Positions 22,840-32,928 of a stretch of DNA of 64,000 nt are shown in pieces. The translations under genes and the position numbers were made by a program. Numbering within the stretch: the first letter of the stretch is position 1; each line of letters starts with the position of its first letter. The notes beneath the pieces were generated by a model. It was not told the origin of the DNA, ran no database searches, and saw only the letters and a list, made by a program, of their open reading frames with translations. Origin of the DNA: Rhizomys pruinosus (taxonomy: Eukaryota; Chordata; Mammalia; Rodentia; Spalacidae); assembly GCA_009823505.1 (NCBI GenBank), contig VZQC01013302.1, positions 3,370,980 through 3,434,979 on the forward strand, given 5' to 3'.

Positions 22840-23306
22840 TAGTCAGGGGTCTCTAAAGAAACAGAAGCCCAACAGGAACGAATATAGAGCTATATACAAA
22901 TTTATTGAATTGATCACGTGACCTGAGTTCAAGGAGTCCACATGCCACGACTCGCTTGAGAGCTGAGAATCAGGAGGTCTGCGCTCAGTCGCAAGGCTGG
23001 ATTCTCAGTAGCCCTCAATCTGGTGCTGAGGCCCGATGGATTCCAGGAAATATGCCAGATCTGCTGGTCTCAGTACACTGGGATCTGAAGGGTTGATCAC
23101 AGCAGCAAGACAAACTCAACAGAGAGGCAAGTCGCAGAAAAAAGGGACCAGCTCCCTTGCCATGGACTTAATACTGCCTGCCAGCAGAAGGTAACACCCA
23201 CATTTGGTGTGGGCCATCCAGGTTGAGGTGGTCGAATCTGAAGAACCTTTTTCTCTTATTTGTTCTTTAGTCCAGTCCAATTGACACCCAGGATTAACAA
23301 CATCAC
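22840..23306 (-). repeat. 5' LTR of the ERVL/MaLR-class element
   Basis: Minus-strand ends fit TG...CA: the start is the complement of GGATTAACAACA at 23295-23306, the end reads CCTGACTAATACA. It is more diverged from its partner than two fresh LTRs would be, so the insertion is old. Confidence 0.8.
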
Positions 23307-23440
23307 TATATATATTATATATAGATATATATATAGATATTATATATTAAAAATAGGTGTTGTTTAGTAAAGTTTGCATATCCAAATCTATTCGGATTGA
23401 AAGTTTAAGAGTTCAAGACAGAAACTTAACAGTGTGGCTC

Positions 23441-23604
23441 ACTTTTTTTTTTTGTCCCTTTTTTGAGACAACAGGGTCGCCTGTAGTTCCAGCTACCCTG
23501 GAGCTTGCATATAGACCCGGCTGACTTGAATCGCAAGAGAATCTGCCTGCGTTCTTCTGCCTCTCAGGCTGATGATTAAGGGTGTTTGCCACTATGCCTG
23601 GCTT
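23441..23604 (-). mobile_element. Diverged B1 SINE, antisense
   Basis: T-run, TTTTGAGACAACAGGGTCGC, 'AGACCCGGCTGACTTGAATC' and 'TGATTAAGGGTGTTTGCCAC'. Many substitutions compared with other B1 copies here. Confidence 0.85.
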
Positions 23605-24210
23605 CACTTTTTTCCTTGAAAAAATGACATTTATGGTGCCAATATTCCCCTACAGATATTTTTTAGTGACTATGAGTTAAGGTACAAATTATGGACTGCT
23701 ACTTACTAGGAAAGAAAGAAAAGGGAAAAAAATGGTTATATGGAAAATTATGTGCAATATATTCTCTTTTCACTTCATCATACTGACTTGTGGCTGTCTC
23801 TGACTTTAACTCTCAGGTGGTTCCTTTGCAATGGATGGTGTGGGAAACTGAATAGAGAAAGTCAGAATGTCTGTTGTGTGACCAGGATTAGGTTTAATAC
23901 CAAAGATTCCTGGAAGTTTATATTTTAAAATCTTGTCTATATCATAAAAGCCGTTAGTGGTAACTTTCACAAAATATAAAGTTATGATTCCCCAGAAAGA
24001 TGTTTTAAACAAATTAACTTTATTAAATGTCTGCTAACCACCCAACCTCTCAAGTAATTGCCTAAAATAACAGAAATCTCTGAATTCTCCCATAAATTTT
24101 GTGAGATGCTATTCTGTGACTGAGCCAGCTCCTTGTGGCTCACATAAGTGGACCTGACATCCTTCCAACCAGCAGTCAGAGAATCAGCTGTGGCCCCAGT
24201 GTTTAGACTT
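23605..24210. other. Non-coding, nothing recognised
   Basis: AT-rich. Overlapping opposite-strand ORFs of 62-77 codons carry no motif. Confidence 0.4.
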
Positions 24211-24215
24211 ACCAC

Positions 24216-25110
24216 TTATCTCCCCACTTCCTTCCCCTCCCCTCCTCTCCCCTCTCCTCCCCTCCCTCCCCTCCTCTCCTCTCCTCCCCTGCCCTTTCTT
24301 CCCTCCTCTCTGCTCCCCCTTTCCCTCCCCTTCCCCCCACTTCCCCCTCCCCCTCCCCCTCCTCTTCCTTCTTTCCCCCCTTTTTTTTTTTTTTTTTTTC
24401 TTCCCCTCCCCCTCCCCGTCCTCTCCCCTCCTTTCCCGCTCCCGTCCTCCTCCCTCTGCCCTTTCCTCCCCTCCCTTCCACTCCATGCTCCCCTTCCCCG
24501 CCTCACCCCTTCCACCCTGCCCCTCCACCCTCGCCCCTCCCTCTCCTCTCCTCTCCTCCCTCTCCTTTCCTTTCCCCTCCTCCTGGTTTCTCCCCTCCCC
24601 TACCTTCCCCTCCCCTCCTCGCTCCCCATCCTCCCCATCTTCCCCCTCTCACCTCCTCTCACCTCTGCCTCCTCCGGTTCCTCCTCGTCCGCCCCTCCCT
24701 CCCCTCCCCTCCTCGTCCGCCCTCCCCTCCCCTCTCTCCTCTCCTCCCTCCTTTTTTTTTTTTTTTTTTCTCTCTCTCTCTCCTTATCCTCCTCCCTCCG
24801 CCTCTTCCCCCTTTTCCCTCCCCTCCCTGTTCCTCCCCCCATTTCTTTCCCCCCCCGACATCCTTTGGCGCACCCTCCCCTCCTCTCCCCTCATCCCTCC
24901 TCCCTCCCCCTCATCTCCCTCACATCCCCTAACCTCCCTCTCCTCTCCCCTCCTGTCCTCTTCCTCTCCCCTCATATCCCCTCCCCTCCTCTTCTCCCCT
25001 TCTTCCCTCCCCTCCTCTCCTCTCCTCTCATCTCTTCTTCTCCCCTCCCATCCTCTACCCTCCTCCCCTCTCTTCCTCTCCTCTTCTCCCTCCTCCCTTT
25101 ACCTTTCTGT
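24216..25110. repeat. 0.9-kb polypyrimidine tract (C/T on + strand)
   Basis: Nearly all C and T, mostly CCCCTCC/CTCCTC words, with two T runs (24380-24399, about 24753-24769). Purines are rare, single interruptions. The long open frames across it (up to 326 codons on +, 114 on -) come only from the lack of stops in CT or GA sequence: they are P/S/L-rich or G/E/R/K-rich and not genes. Confidence 0.97.
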
Positions 25111-25404
25111 CTACTAGCATACTTCTGAAGATATGTGAAGACAGGGTCTTATTTTCCTGGTTTTATAGCTAAAATTCGTGCTCAGAAAAGTAGTTCCTTA
25201 AATCAGTTTTGATTTAAAAGCCATATTGGTTCCAGAGAGCAAAGCATAATATGAACATAAAGGAATTTATTTTCTGTATAAGTGATAGACTCCAGTAGAA
25301 TTTGGATTTTTTTTTTCACTTAAGATTAGATATCCTTGCAAATTGTACATCTTCCTACTACTGTATTTTTCTTTCATGGTGCCAAGTCTCAGCTTCAGAG
25401 TCCT

Positions 25405-26106
25405 GCATATCCTAGGCAAGCACGCTCCCTCTGCCATATGACCTTGGCGTCCTGTTTTCCACGTCAGTATGACCTCGGCATCCTGTTTTCCATGTCTGAG
25501 GGAAGCACGCTCCCTCTGCGGTACGACCTTGGCGTCCTGTTTTCCATGTCGGTAAGACCTCGGCGTCCTGTTTTCCACGTCGGTACGACCTTGGCATCCT
25601 GTTTTCCACGTCCTAGGCGAGCACGCTCCCATGTCGGTACGACCTTGGCATCCTGTTTTCCACGTCCTAGGCGAGCATGCTCCCATGTCGGTACGACCTC
25701 GGCGTCCTGTTTTCCACGTCCTAGGCGAGCACGCTCCCACTGCGGTATGACCACGTCCTGTTTTCCATGTCATAGGCGAGCACACTCCCATGTCAGTATG
25801 ACCTCTGCGTCCTGTTTTCCACGTCCTAGGCAAGCACGCTCCTGCTCCCACTGCGGTATGACCTCGGCATCCTGTTTTCCACGTCTTAGGCAAGCACGCT
25901 CCTGCTCCCACGTCGGTATGACCTCGGCGTCCTGTTTTCCATGTCCCAGGCAAGCACGCTCACGCTCCCACGTCGGTACGACCTCGGTGTCCTGTTTTCC
26001 ACGTCCTAGGCAAGCACGCTCCCTCTGCGGTACGACCTCGGCGTCCTGTTTTCCACGTCCTAGGCAAGCACGCTCCCACTGCCATACGACCTCGGTGTCC
26101 TGTTTT
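25405..26106. repeat. Minisatellite, 14 units of 31/51/54/60 bp
   Basis: The anchor (C/T)(G/A)TCCTGTTTTCC occurs at 25448, 25479, 25533, 25564, 25595, 25649, 25703, 25754, 25808, 25868, 25928, 25988, 26042 and 26096. Spacings are 31, 54, 31, 31, 54, 54, 51, 54, 60, 60, 60, 54 and 54. The 31-bp unit lacks the CTAGGCGAGCACGCTCCC(A) segment; the 60-bp unit has an extra 6-bp CTCCTG/CTCACG duplication. CpG-rich in an AT-rich region. Both strands stay open (228 and 262 codons), which I attribute to the stop-free unit. Confidence 0.97.
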
Positions 26107-26555
26107 CATTTTCATTGTGCATAAAAGCTTAGAATGAGAGTTTTTGCATTCCTATGTCTCCCTTGCCATGTCCATTAAATAAAATTGATCTTAAGACAAT
26201 GCTTCATATTTTCAGTATGGTATATTTTATAGTATTTTTCATCATCCTTGAATTTCTAGCAAACACATATTTACAAAACGTTTGATTTATTAAACTCTCT
26301 TCCATTACTGTGACCTCAAATAGGTTTTCTTAGCTATTCAGTATGGGAGTTATGACCAGTAACTTCTATGTCATGGTCCTTCACGCCAGTGTTAAAACTC
26401 TTAACTCTTCTAATGAGTGGAGTATGAACCATTCTTAAATACTAGTGTAGAATATGTGTACTAAATTGTCTGATTTTGCTGACAATGAAGCTTTAGAAGT
26501 GAAGTCCATTGTCTTGCTCACAATAAAGGTCTTTTATTTGTTTTTTAAGTTTCAG
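26107..26555. other. Intron end upstream of the first visible exon
   Basis: AT-rich. The last bases form the pyrimidine-rich acceptor tract (CTTTTATTTGTTTTTTAAG then TTTCAG). Confidence 0.6.
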
Positions 26556-26650
26556 GATCTGAAGCTGAGGGAATTCTACTGTGAGGGAAACCCACTCTTT
26601 TGGAAGTGGCCAATTTTTGCTACTCAGCCTCAGGACATCTGGACTCTAGG
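26556..26650 (+). CDS. Lrrc69: LRRC69-like gene, antepenultimate coding exon (end of LRR domain)
   Basis: The exon is flanked by a good acceptor (pyrimidine tract plus TTTCAG, AG at 26554-26555) and a GT donor (AGG|GTGAAG, GT at 26651). It reads DLKLREFYCEGNPLF, then a variable KWPIFATQPQDIWTL. The LREFYCEGNPL block is the closing segment of an LRR array. I recognise it with the downstream exons as LRRC69, a cytoplasmic-type LRR protein of unknown function. The exon is 95 nt. Its frame ends with two spare bases, but the next exon is clearly in phase 0, so splicing would give a frameshift and a stop three codons later. Reading on without splicing also meets TGA at once. Either one base is missing from the sequence or the gene is broken here. 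No earlier exon was found in the window. Confidence 0.75.
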
Positions 26651-27390
26651 GTGAAGGTTTAGCTCATAAGCTTGAACCTTCACACAAAAGTCATGGTTTA
26701 CATTTTGAAACATTTTTGTTGAGCCAGTGAATATAAAACTCTACTCCTTGACAGTGTGGATCTTTCACATAATTTTTGACCTTACAGATCATAACAAAAT
26801 TCAGTGTAACATTGTCTGATTTTTCAGAGTTACTCAATATAGAGAACTAGCAGTGTTTTGTTGGATAAAAAAAATGGAGAGGAAATTGTTTTCACTCTGT
26901 CCTTCTAAGTATCTTTTCAGTATTCACTAAAGATCTATTTGGTTTGTTGTTAGTGGGTCTCTATCACTTCCATACTCATTTAATTTGTCTCCATCCCTAA
27001 TGAAGGAATGAATATGATCCAGAGCATGTTCAGTTTGGTTAAACTAGTTGATGATATTAAAAGAAAGTCTAGGAAGCATATTATAGAATTCCTGCCCTAA
27101 CAGACAAGTTAGAGACCATAGATCCCTGCACAGTTGAGCATGATTATCTACCGTGAATTTGGATTTACCAGGTTCATTTGAATCTAAGGCTGAACCTGCA
27201 AGATTAGAAAAACAGTAGTTATAATGTGTTGCTTTAAAATTTTTTTTCTTACCAATGTAAGCAATACAAGCTCATTTAGAGAAATTGGAAACATCATGAG
27301 AATTTATAAAACTCAGAAATCCAGTATTCAGATGTGTAACCATTCTCTCTGATGTTCCTATGCATCTAGTGTTTGTTTAAAACTAAAGAT

Positions 27391-27632
27391 GAGGGCTGGA
27401 GAGATAGCCTAGTGGTTAAGAGCACTGACTGCTCTTGCAGAGGACCAGGTTTCGATCCCCAGAACCCACATGGTGGCTGAGAACCGTCTATAACTCCAAT
27501 TCCAGGAGAACTCCAGTTCCAGGGGAATCCGAGATCCTCTTCTGACCTCTGTGGTGTTGCATGACACGGGTGCACAAACCTACATGCAGACAGTACATTC
27601 ATACACATACAAAAATAAATAAAAATAAATAA
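27391..27632 (+). mobile_element. B2 SINE, young subfamily
   Basis: Target duplication AAACTAAAGATGA at 27378-27390 and 27632-27644 (approximate by one base). Near-consensus, with the 17-bp internal duplication. Confidence 0.94.
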
Positions 27633-27810
27633 AACTAAAGATGAATTCATACTGTATATGTTGGAGACTTGGTATCCGTGGCGTTGCATGACATGGGTGC
27701 ACAAACCTACATGCAGACAGTACATTCATACACATACAGAAATAAATAAAAATAAAAATAAATAAAACTAAAGATAAATTCATACTGTATATGTTGGAGA
27801 CTTGGTATTT
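27551..27810 (+). repeat. Tandem duplication (127-133 bp) of B2 3' end plus flank
   Basis: 27551-27677 (GTGGTGTTGCATGACACGGG ... GGAGACTTGGTATCC) repeats at 27678-27810. The offset is 127 at the start and 133 after an extra AAAATA in the tail. The duplicated piece spans the B2 tail, its target duplication and about 35 bp of host sequence, so it happened after the SINE inserted. Confidence 0.95.
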
Positions 27811-28052
27811 CACTCCAAATAGTGTGAATCAGAATAAAAGAGATCAAGACACCTTTTTAGATGATGTGTGGCGTTCTATTATGTCAATATTCTAAGCACG
27901 GTTGGATGTTTAGATCTTGAATATTTTTTTTGCCTTTATAAATGAGACTAGACTTACTATATGCATAGTAAATTTTTACCTCATGTCTATAATTTCCCAT
28001 GAATAAAACTGTGAAACCAAAGAACTTATTTCATTTAAAAAATTAGCTCTTT

Positions 28053-28845
28053 TTTTTTGCGGTTCTCAGCCTCAGCCTTTAACGGCTGCGCTATCCCTAC
28101 ATCCTCTACAGGTTAGGAGATGTTATAAGCCACAGTAAGACCCTGTCATATTTAACAGGGGGGAAAATTGTAATTCATGGATTAACATATCCAAACATGT
28201 GTCTATGCTAAAGTAACCTACCATAACTATTAGTGCTGCTTAAATACCTATATATCTAATTGCTTGTTCTTCATTAGTAGGATCGAAAGGTTATTCCTGG
28301 ACAAACTGTCAGCCAATGAAAAGGAAACCCGCTAAGAATTGTACCAGCGCAGTCCCAAGTTACACAGCTCCAGAGAGAGTGACTGTTTACCTCGATCCCT
28401 GTGCCCCTCTTTTCTAAGCCTAGGGAAAACCGGCGGAAGAGGGGCGGTCGTTGTAGAATGTAAGGGCTACGATTTGGGGTGAAGGATGAAACTACAGCAA
28501 TGTAGTCTGAACACTCTTTGATCAACTGATCTGAACAAAACAACCCTTCACCCCCAATGGATGGGTGGGGCTGTAGGTGTTGGGCACACCAGGGCCTGCT
28601 ATGATAGGTTGCATGAAGAGATGGCTTGTACTCATCGATTATAACCTATAGCTAAAAAATGAAAAAAAAAAAACTAGAGAACAGATGCAGGACCGTTATG
28701 CAGAATGCATGATCGGGAGGGGTGGGGGTGGGGGGAGGGAAAAGGAAAATAAGCTGACTGAATTGGAAAAAATGTATGATACATGCACATAAGCATTCAA
28801 TTAAAAACTAATTTAATGTGAAAAAAAAAGACAATATTTTAAATA
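28053..28845 (+). mobile_element. Retro-inserted segment, probably a 5'-truncated L1 3' end
   Basis: A 16-bp direct repeat AAAAAATTAGCTCTTT (28037-28052 and 28846-28861) brackets 793 bp. The 3' part has 'GCAGAATGCATGATC' followed by a G-rich tract (28714-28740) and an A-rich end, the layout of rodent L1 3' UTRs; the antisense of the same phrase occurs at 54354-54372. The 5' part (28060-28560), with a GC-rich patch at 28380-28460, I do not recognise; it could be transduced or another L1 UTR segment. Confidence 0.75.
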
Positions 28846-29079
28846 AAAAAATTAGCTCTTTGCAAATTTCTTTCAGAAGAATATTTCAAAATGGCATTAT
28901 TTTCTGCTCTTGTGGGGAAAATGTTATTTGAAATTTACCTGTAAATAATTTTACATTGTAGTTCTAAATCAATTTAATTCCTTATAACTCATTTTCTGTT
29001 GCATTAAGCATTTCAGAATAATTATAGCTTAATTTAAAGTTATTGGCCCAGTACTGTGCCAAAGAGCTAAAGTAGTGCT

Positions 29080-29175
29080 TTGATCACCTTCAAGAAGTAA
29101 GTATCATTATTGTATCTCTTTACTTTTATAAGGGTAGAGAATCTAAGGCCCAGGCAGTTTAAATAACTGGGTTCC
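29080..29175 (+). mobile_element. MIR-like remnant
   Basis: ATCATTATTGTATCTCTTTAC...GAGAATCTAAGGCCCAGGCAG keeps the MIR core order, heavily diverged. A similar one lies at about 30170-30290 ('AAATAAGGTCACACAGCC'). Confidence 0.5.
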
Positions 29176-29342
29176 AGACCCCATGCTGTAGTATTCCCTC
29201 AGAAAGAGGATTCAGGGGGCAAAGGGAGGGAAGCAGGGTCAATTTGGGTTTGGAGGACAAGGAATTGAGACTTGTGAAAGAGGCTGGATGGATATACAAC
29301 TTGATATGGTAGCTGTGTTTTTGAGAACTCTTTAAAGAAAGA

Positions 29343-29522
29343 TTTATTTTTCTTTAATTATGTGTCTATGCATATGCCTGTACATATATGTGCAGATGTC
29401 TACATAGTCAGAGACCCTGGAACTGGAATTCCAGGTGGTTATAATCTACTTGACATGGGTGCTAGCCCAGCTCCTCTGGAAGAGTAGTGAGCTCTTTTAA
29501 CCACGGAGCCATTTCTCTAGTC
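29343..29522 (-). mobile_element. Old B2-type SINE, antisense
   Basis: 'ACCCTGGAACTGGAATTCCAG', 'GACATGGGTGCTAGCCCAGC', 'GAGCTCTTTTAACCACGGAGCC'. No 17-bp duplication. Confidence 0.8.
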
Positions 29523-29869
29523 CAAATATTTTAGATAACTGTTAACGGTACCAAAATACTTGTCTTTTTAATTTTCAAAATTATAAGGTTCAGTAACATA
29601 GGAGCTAGTTTTATGAATATATTAACATAAATATGGATAAATATATAGTAAAATAACTATTTTTACTTGTGACATGTAAATGATTTAGGCAGTTTTCAAA
29701 ATATTCTATAACTCTTAGACAACTGACTCAAATTGATTATGTACTTATATTATATATATAATGCCACTTCTACTGGACATTTGGTTAACATTACCAAGAA
29801 AATGCCTTTGGGTTTCAGAGTTACAGGGCTGTGAAACAGCACATGCTTTGTTAAGAGTTTTCAAGAGAT

Positions 29870-30062
29870 AGACCTAGATGTTCAGGTCTGTAATCCTAGC
29901 TACTTGGAAGGCTGAAGCAAGAGCATCACAAGTTCAAATCTTGGAGTTGCAGAGTGACTGCAAAGCCAGCTTCAATGTTTCAGTTGGATTCTGTGTCACA
30001 ATAAAAAGTAAAGAACACTAGGGATTCAGTTCAGTGGTAGAGTGCTTGCAGTATGGAAAAAG
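29870..30062 (+). mobile_element. B1-ID (B4-like) composite remnant
   Basis: A B1-like body ('GTAATCCTAGCTACTTGGAA') is followed by an ID-like part ('TTCAGTGGTAGAGTGCTTGC'). Confidence 0.6.
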
Positions 30063-30659
30063 CTCTTAAGAAACTTTTCCTCAGCTCAGAAATTTACTGA
30101 TTAAAATTTGATGCTAGTAATTCACTACATTGGCCGATGTAGGCCAAATATTTTATTAGTATTATTTAATTTATCTTTCCAAACTCTGTGGTATTATTGG
30201 AAAAATTCCTATATTATACATAAGATAGCCAAGATTAGATTAATTAAAGTCTTGTCCAAATAAGGTCACACAGCCAATATGTCTTAGAGCAGTGTGTGAA
30301 GCTCTATATGTGATGCATCTACAATCCTTCTCATCTCATGTCCCTTCATGTTAGTGCCTCCTGTCCACCCAGTAGTTCACTATACAGGAGTTGTCAGTGC
30401 GACCAGTCCCTCAAATTAGAATGTATGTCTCATATTTGATAAATTTATACTTAAATGAACATAATTTGTAAGTGTATACTTTTATAACTCAAGATCATCA
30501 ATAAGGAAAATTAAGGAATGCACATGAAATCAATTCAAACTTATGATGGATTAGAAAGAGGAATACTGTATGATCTGCATAAGATATTCTAACACAAAAG
30601 TATATAAGAAAGACAAATGAACAACTTATTTATAAAATATTTGTTGGATTTTTTAAAGA

Positions 30660-30675
30660 TTTTTTTTTATTTTTA

Positions 30676-30720
<45 letters not shown>

Positions 30721-30865
30721 GCCAGAGCTGTTGGGTCTCCCAGAGCTTGAGTTAAAGACAGTTGTGAACTGCACAATGTGGGGGCTAAGAACCAAGCTCA
30801 GGTCCTGTAGTGAAGGGTAGTTTTCAAGGGCAGCACCTGGTCTGAACTAGGTAGTCACCACTCTA
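30660..30865 (-). mobile_element. B3-type SINE with internal (GT)n, antisense
   Basis: GT run at 30678-30715 followed by 'TAGAGGCCAGAGCTGTTGGG' and 'CAATGTGGGGGCTAAGAACC'. Confidence 0.7.
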
Positions 30866-31333
30866 GACTCAGATTTTTTTTTTTTAATTTCAAATAACAC
30901 TCAAAGTAAGCCATAATTTAATTGCATATTTTTAAGAAAATTCACAAAATATATCTCTAAGTAATGTCTTAAAAGATACCATTGGTCAAATTATTTATAT
31001 CTTACTTTGTGTATTACTTACTTTGTATATTCCAAATAACAGCTTTCAATTGTAATGATAAACATTACTCTTACAAAGGAATCTGTTGGCCACAAAATAA
31101 ACAACAACTAATATGAATTGTTGGAGACATACGGAGTGCAACAGACATGCTTGGGTCCAGAAATCCTAAATAGATAAAGCAGTATACACGCCCCTATTTA
31201 CAGAGCTGTGTATTTGACTAAGTTCTTCCATCTTCTGACTGGGGAGTAAATCCTTGTCTATGAGTTTTCTGTAGCTTTATCGTGAGAGCTATCCACAAAA
31301 CTCCAAACTGTCTTGTTAACTAATGACTCAATT

Positions 31334-31486
31334 TTTTTTTTTTTGTCTTTTTGAGACAGCGTCTCTCTTTAGTCCCAGCTGGCCTGGACCTTGCTCTGTA
31401 GACCAGGCTGACCTTGAACTCACAGAGATTCACCTGCCTCTGCCTCCTGAGTGCTGGGATTAAAGGTGTGTACCACCATGCCTGGC
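31334..31486 (-). mobile_element. B1 SINE, antisense
   Basis: TTTTGAGACAGCGTCTCTCT ... 'GGATTAAAGGTGTGTACCAC'. Full length. Confidence 0.95.
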
Positions 31487-32748
31487 CTAGTAACTCACTT
31501 CTAAAATGAATATTTCATTTAGAGTTACAAGCCATTCTCATTGTAAGCAGTTAGAGAAAAGGTGACAATAAGCATCTGACTTAGGAGTCCGGCTAATATT
31601 AATTCTTTCAGATTCTTCCTTTCAGTGGATTTTGGTCAGGAGTTTGTCTTGCTGAAGAATTGCACTTAAAAGGAGTATGAGATCAGGGTGGTTTGCTACA
31701 TAAAGGCAGCGTTCACAAATATTTATTAACTGGGAAACGTAGGGTAGCAAGGAGCAGGCTCACAACTGATAGATTTTTTTTTTATTATTGAAATGTTTAG
31801 AGGCTTTAATTGGGGAAGGACATTATGAGACATTATGCGTATATTTATGTGTGTGTATATTCCCAGTGATCACCAGCAGAACCTAATGTGGAGTATTTTA
31901 ATAGTACTAGAAAAACCTGCATTTTGGCCAGGAAAAAAATGCTTTTAATAAACTATCCCCATACACTCTTGAAATTTCTAGCACTGTTTGTATAACATTT
32001 ATATGTGGACTTCTATGCTGCATAAACATAACAGTGCTACATAAACAGAAACACTGTTTGTGCTATGCTGGCATGTGGAGCTTTTAGGGATGAAAGCAAA
32101 TGCTTATTTTATTGGCTTGCTCAGTAAAGATTTCATTTTTTCTGTCATATATGTTTTTACTTTAAGATGATGGTAATTATGATGGTGGTGGTGATGGTTG
32201 TAGTAAAGGCAACTTCTTTTTGTTATTTGAAATTACAATATTATTATTGGACAATTTTTGTGCATATGTTTGGCTAAGTCTAACATATATTGAACCTAGA
32301 GTAGTTCACAGAAGTTAGTGCTATTCGAGTGATGGAGGTTCTAATGGTTTGTGAGCTACAGTTTAAATAATACTTAGACTTCAGTGAGAAAGACTAAAAT
32401 TTTTAAGCCGTTTGAATATTCACACAGCTCCAGTTTATTGTAATGAAAACTACTGAAAATCAGGCCAAAATTATATTTAATTTTATCAAACAGCATAAAA
32501 TTATTATGACTTGGATTCTTACATGCAAGAGACAAAATTATAATAGAAGCTACTTACTTTACTTGTATTGATGAAAGACATTTTTTACAATGTCAACCAC
32601 ATGCAACAAAATTCATTATATATTCTGTAGATTCTTTTTTTTTTAATAACACTGAGGGATTAAGTAAAACCTTGAATTAATGAAATGGGAATCAATGTAA
32701 TGTAAAATTAAAAAAATTTTAGGATCTATATTCTTTTCTTTAATTTAG

Positions 32749-32928
32749 GAAATAACAGCAAGATTTATCATCCGTGAGCTAGAAGATGAAAATCCATTCA
32801 TAATGAATGCCATAGAAAATTATCCAGAGGCCAGGGAGAAACTCTCTCAGGCAAAACCCTGTGCAATATGCCTAAACCCCTTTTTATCCAAATGGCTGGA
32901 ATGTGTTCAGTTTGTTTCTCCATCAAAG
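32749..32928 (+). CDS. Lrrc69: LRRC69-like gene, penultimate coding exon (CAIC/WLEC motif)
   Basis: 180 nt, exactly 60 codons, phase 0 at both ends. Acceptor TTTAATTTAG (AG 32747-32748), donor AAG|GTAAAT. It reads EITARFIIRELEDENPFI, then a helical E/N-rich stretch and PCAICLNPFLSKWLECVQF. The Cys pair (residues 38 and 41 of the exon) and Cys52, with the CSHEC group in the last exon, look like a small metal-binding knuckle after the LRRs. This is inferred from the spacing; the family has no established function. The frame is fully open and protein-like (balanced residues, conserved WLECV), so it has been under selection at least until recently despite the frame problem upstream. Not in a repeat. 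Confidence 0.85.

Larger units (their letters stand above)
21083..23306 (-). mobile_element. ERVL/MaLR-class provirus remnant, minus strand, internally deleted
   Basis: Two LTRs in the same orientation (21083-21560 and 22840-23306) enclose about 1.28 kb. On the minus strand the order is 5' LTR (22840-23306), a leader with a degenerate tRNA-Leu-type primer site (complement near 22800-22836), pol-end remnants including a dUTPase-like piece, and the 3' LTR (21083-21560). gag, protease, RT and integrase are missing. There are many stops and it is not functional. Confidence 0.8.
26651..32748 (+). other. Lrrc69: Intron (about 6.1 kb)
   Basis: Runs from GTGAAG to TTTAATTTAG. It holds a B2 with a duplicated end, a retro-inserted 0.8-kb segment, old B2/B3/B1 pieces and one antisense B1. 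26660-27375, 31490-32740 and most of the rest are AT-rich without recognisable features. Confidence 0.65.

Noticed and set aside
24148..25128. 326-codon proline/serine/leucine frame and overlapping G/E/R-rich minus frames
   Set aside because: Pure composition effect of a C/T tract, which cannot form stop codons readily. No start context, domain or codon bias.
25405..26106. CRISPR-like array (repeated blocks with variable lengths)
   Set aside because: No unique spacers: the segments between anchors are themselves repeats. Eukaryotic setting.
25267..26124. Repeat-protein genes of 228 (-) and 262 (+) codons in the minisatellite
   Set aside because: Both strands are open because the repeat unit has no stops. 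Frame-shifting 31-bp units, no promoter or splice context.
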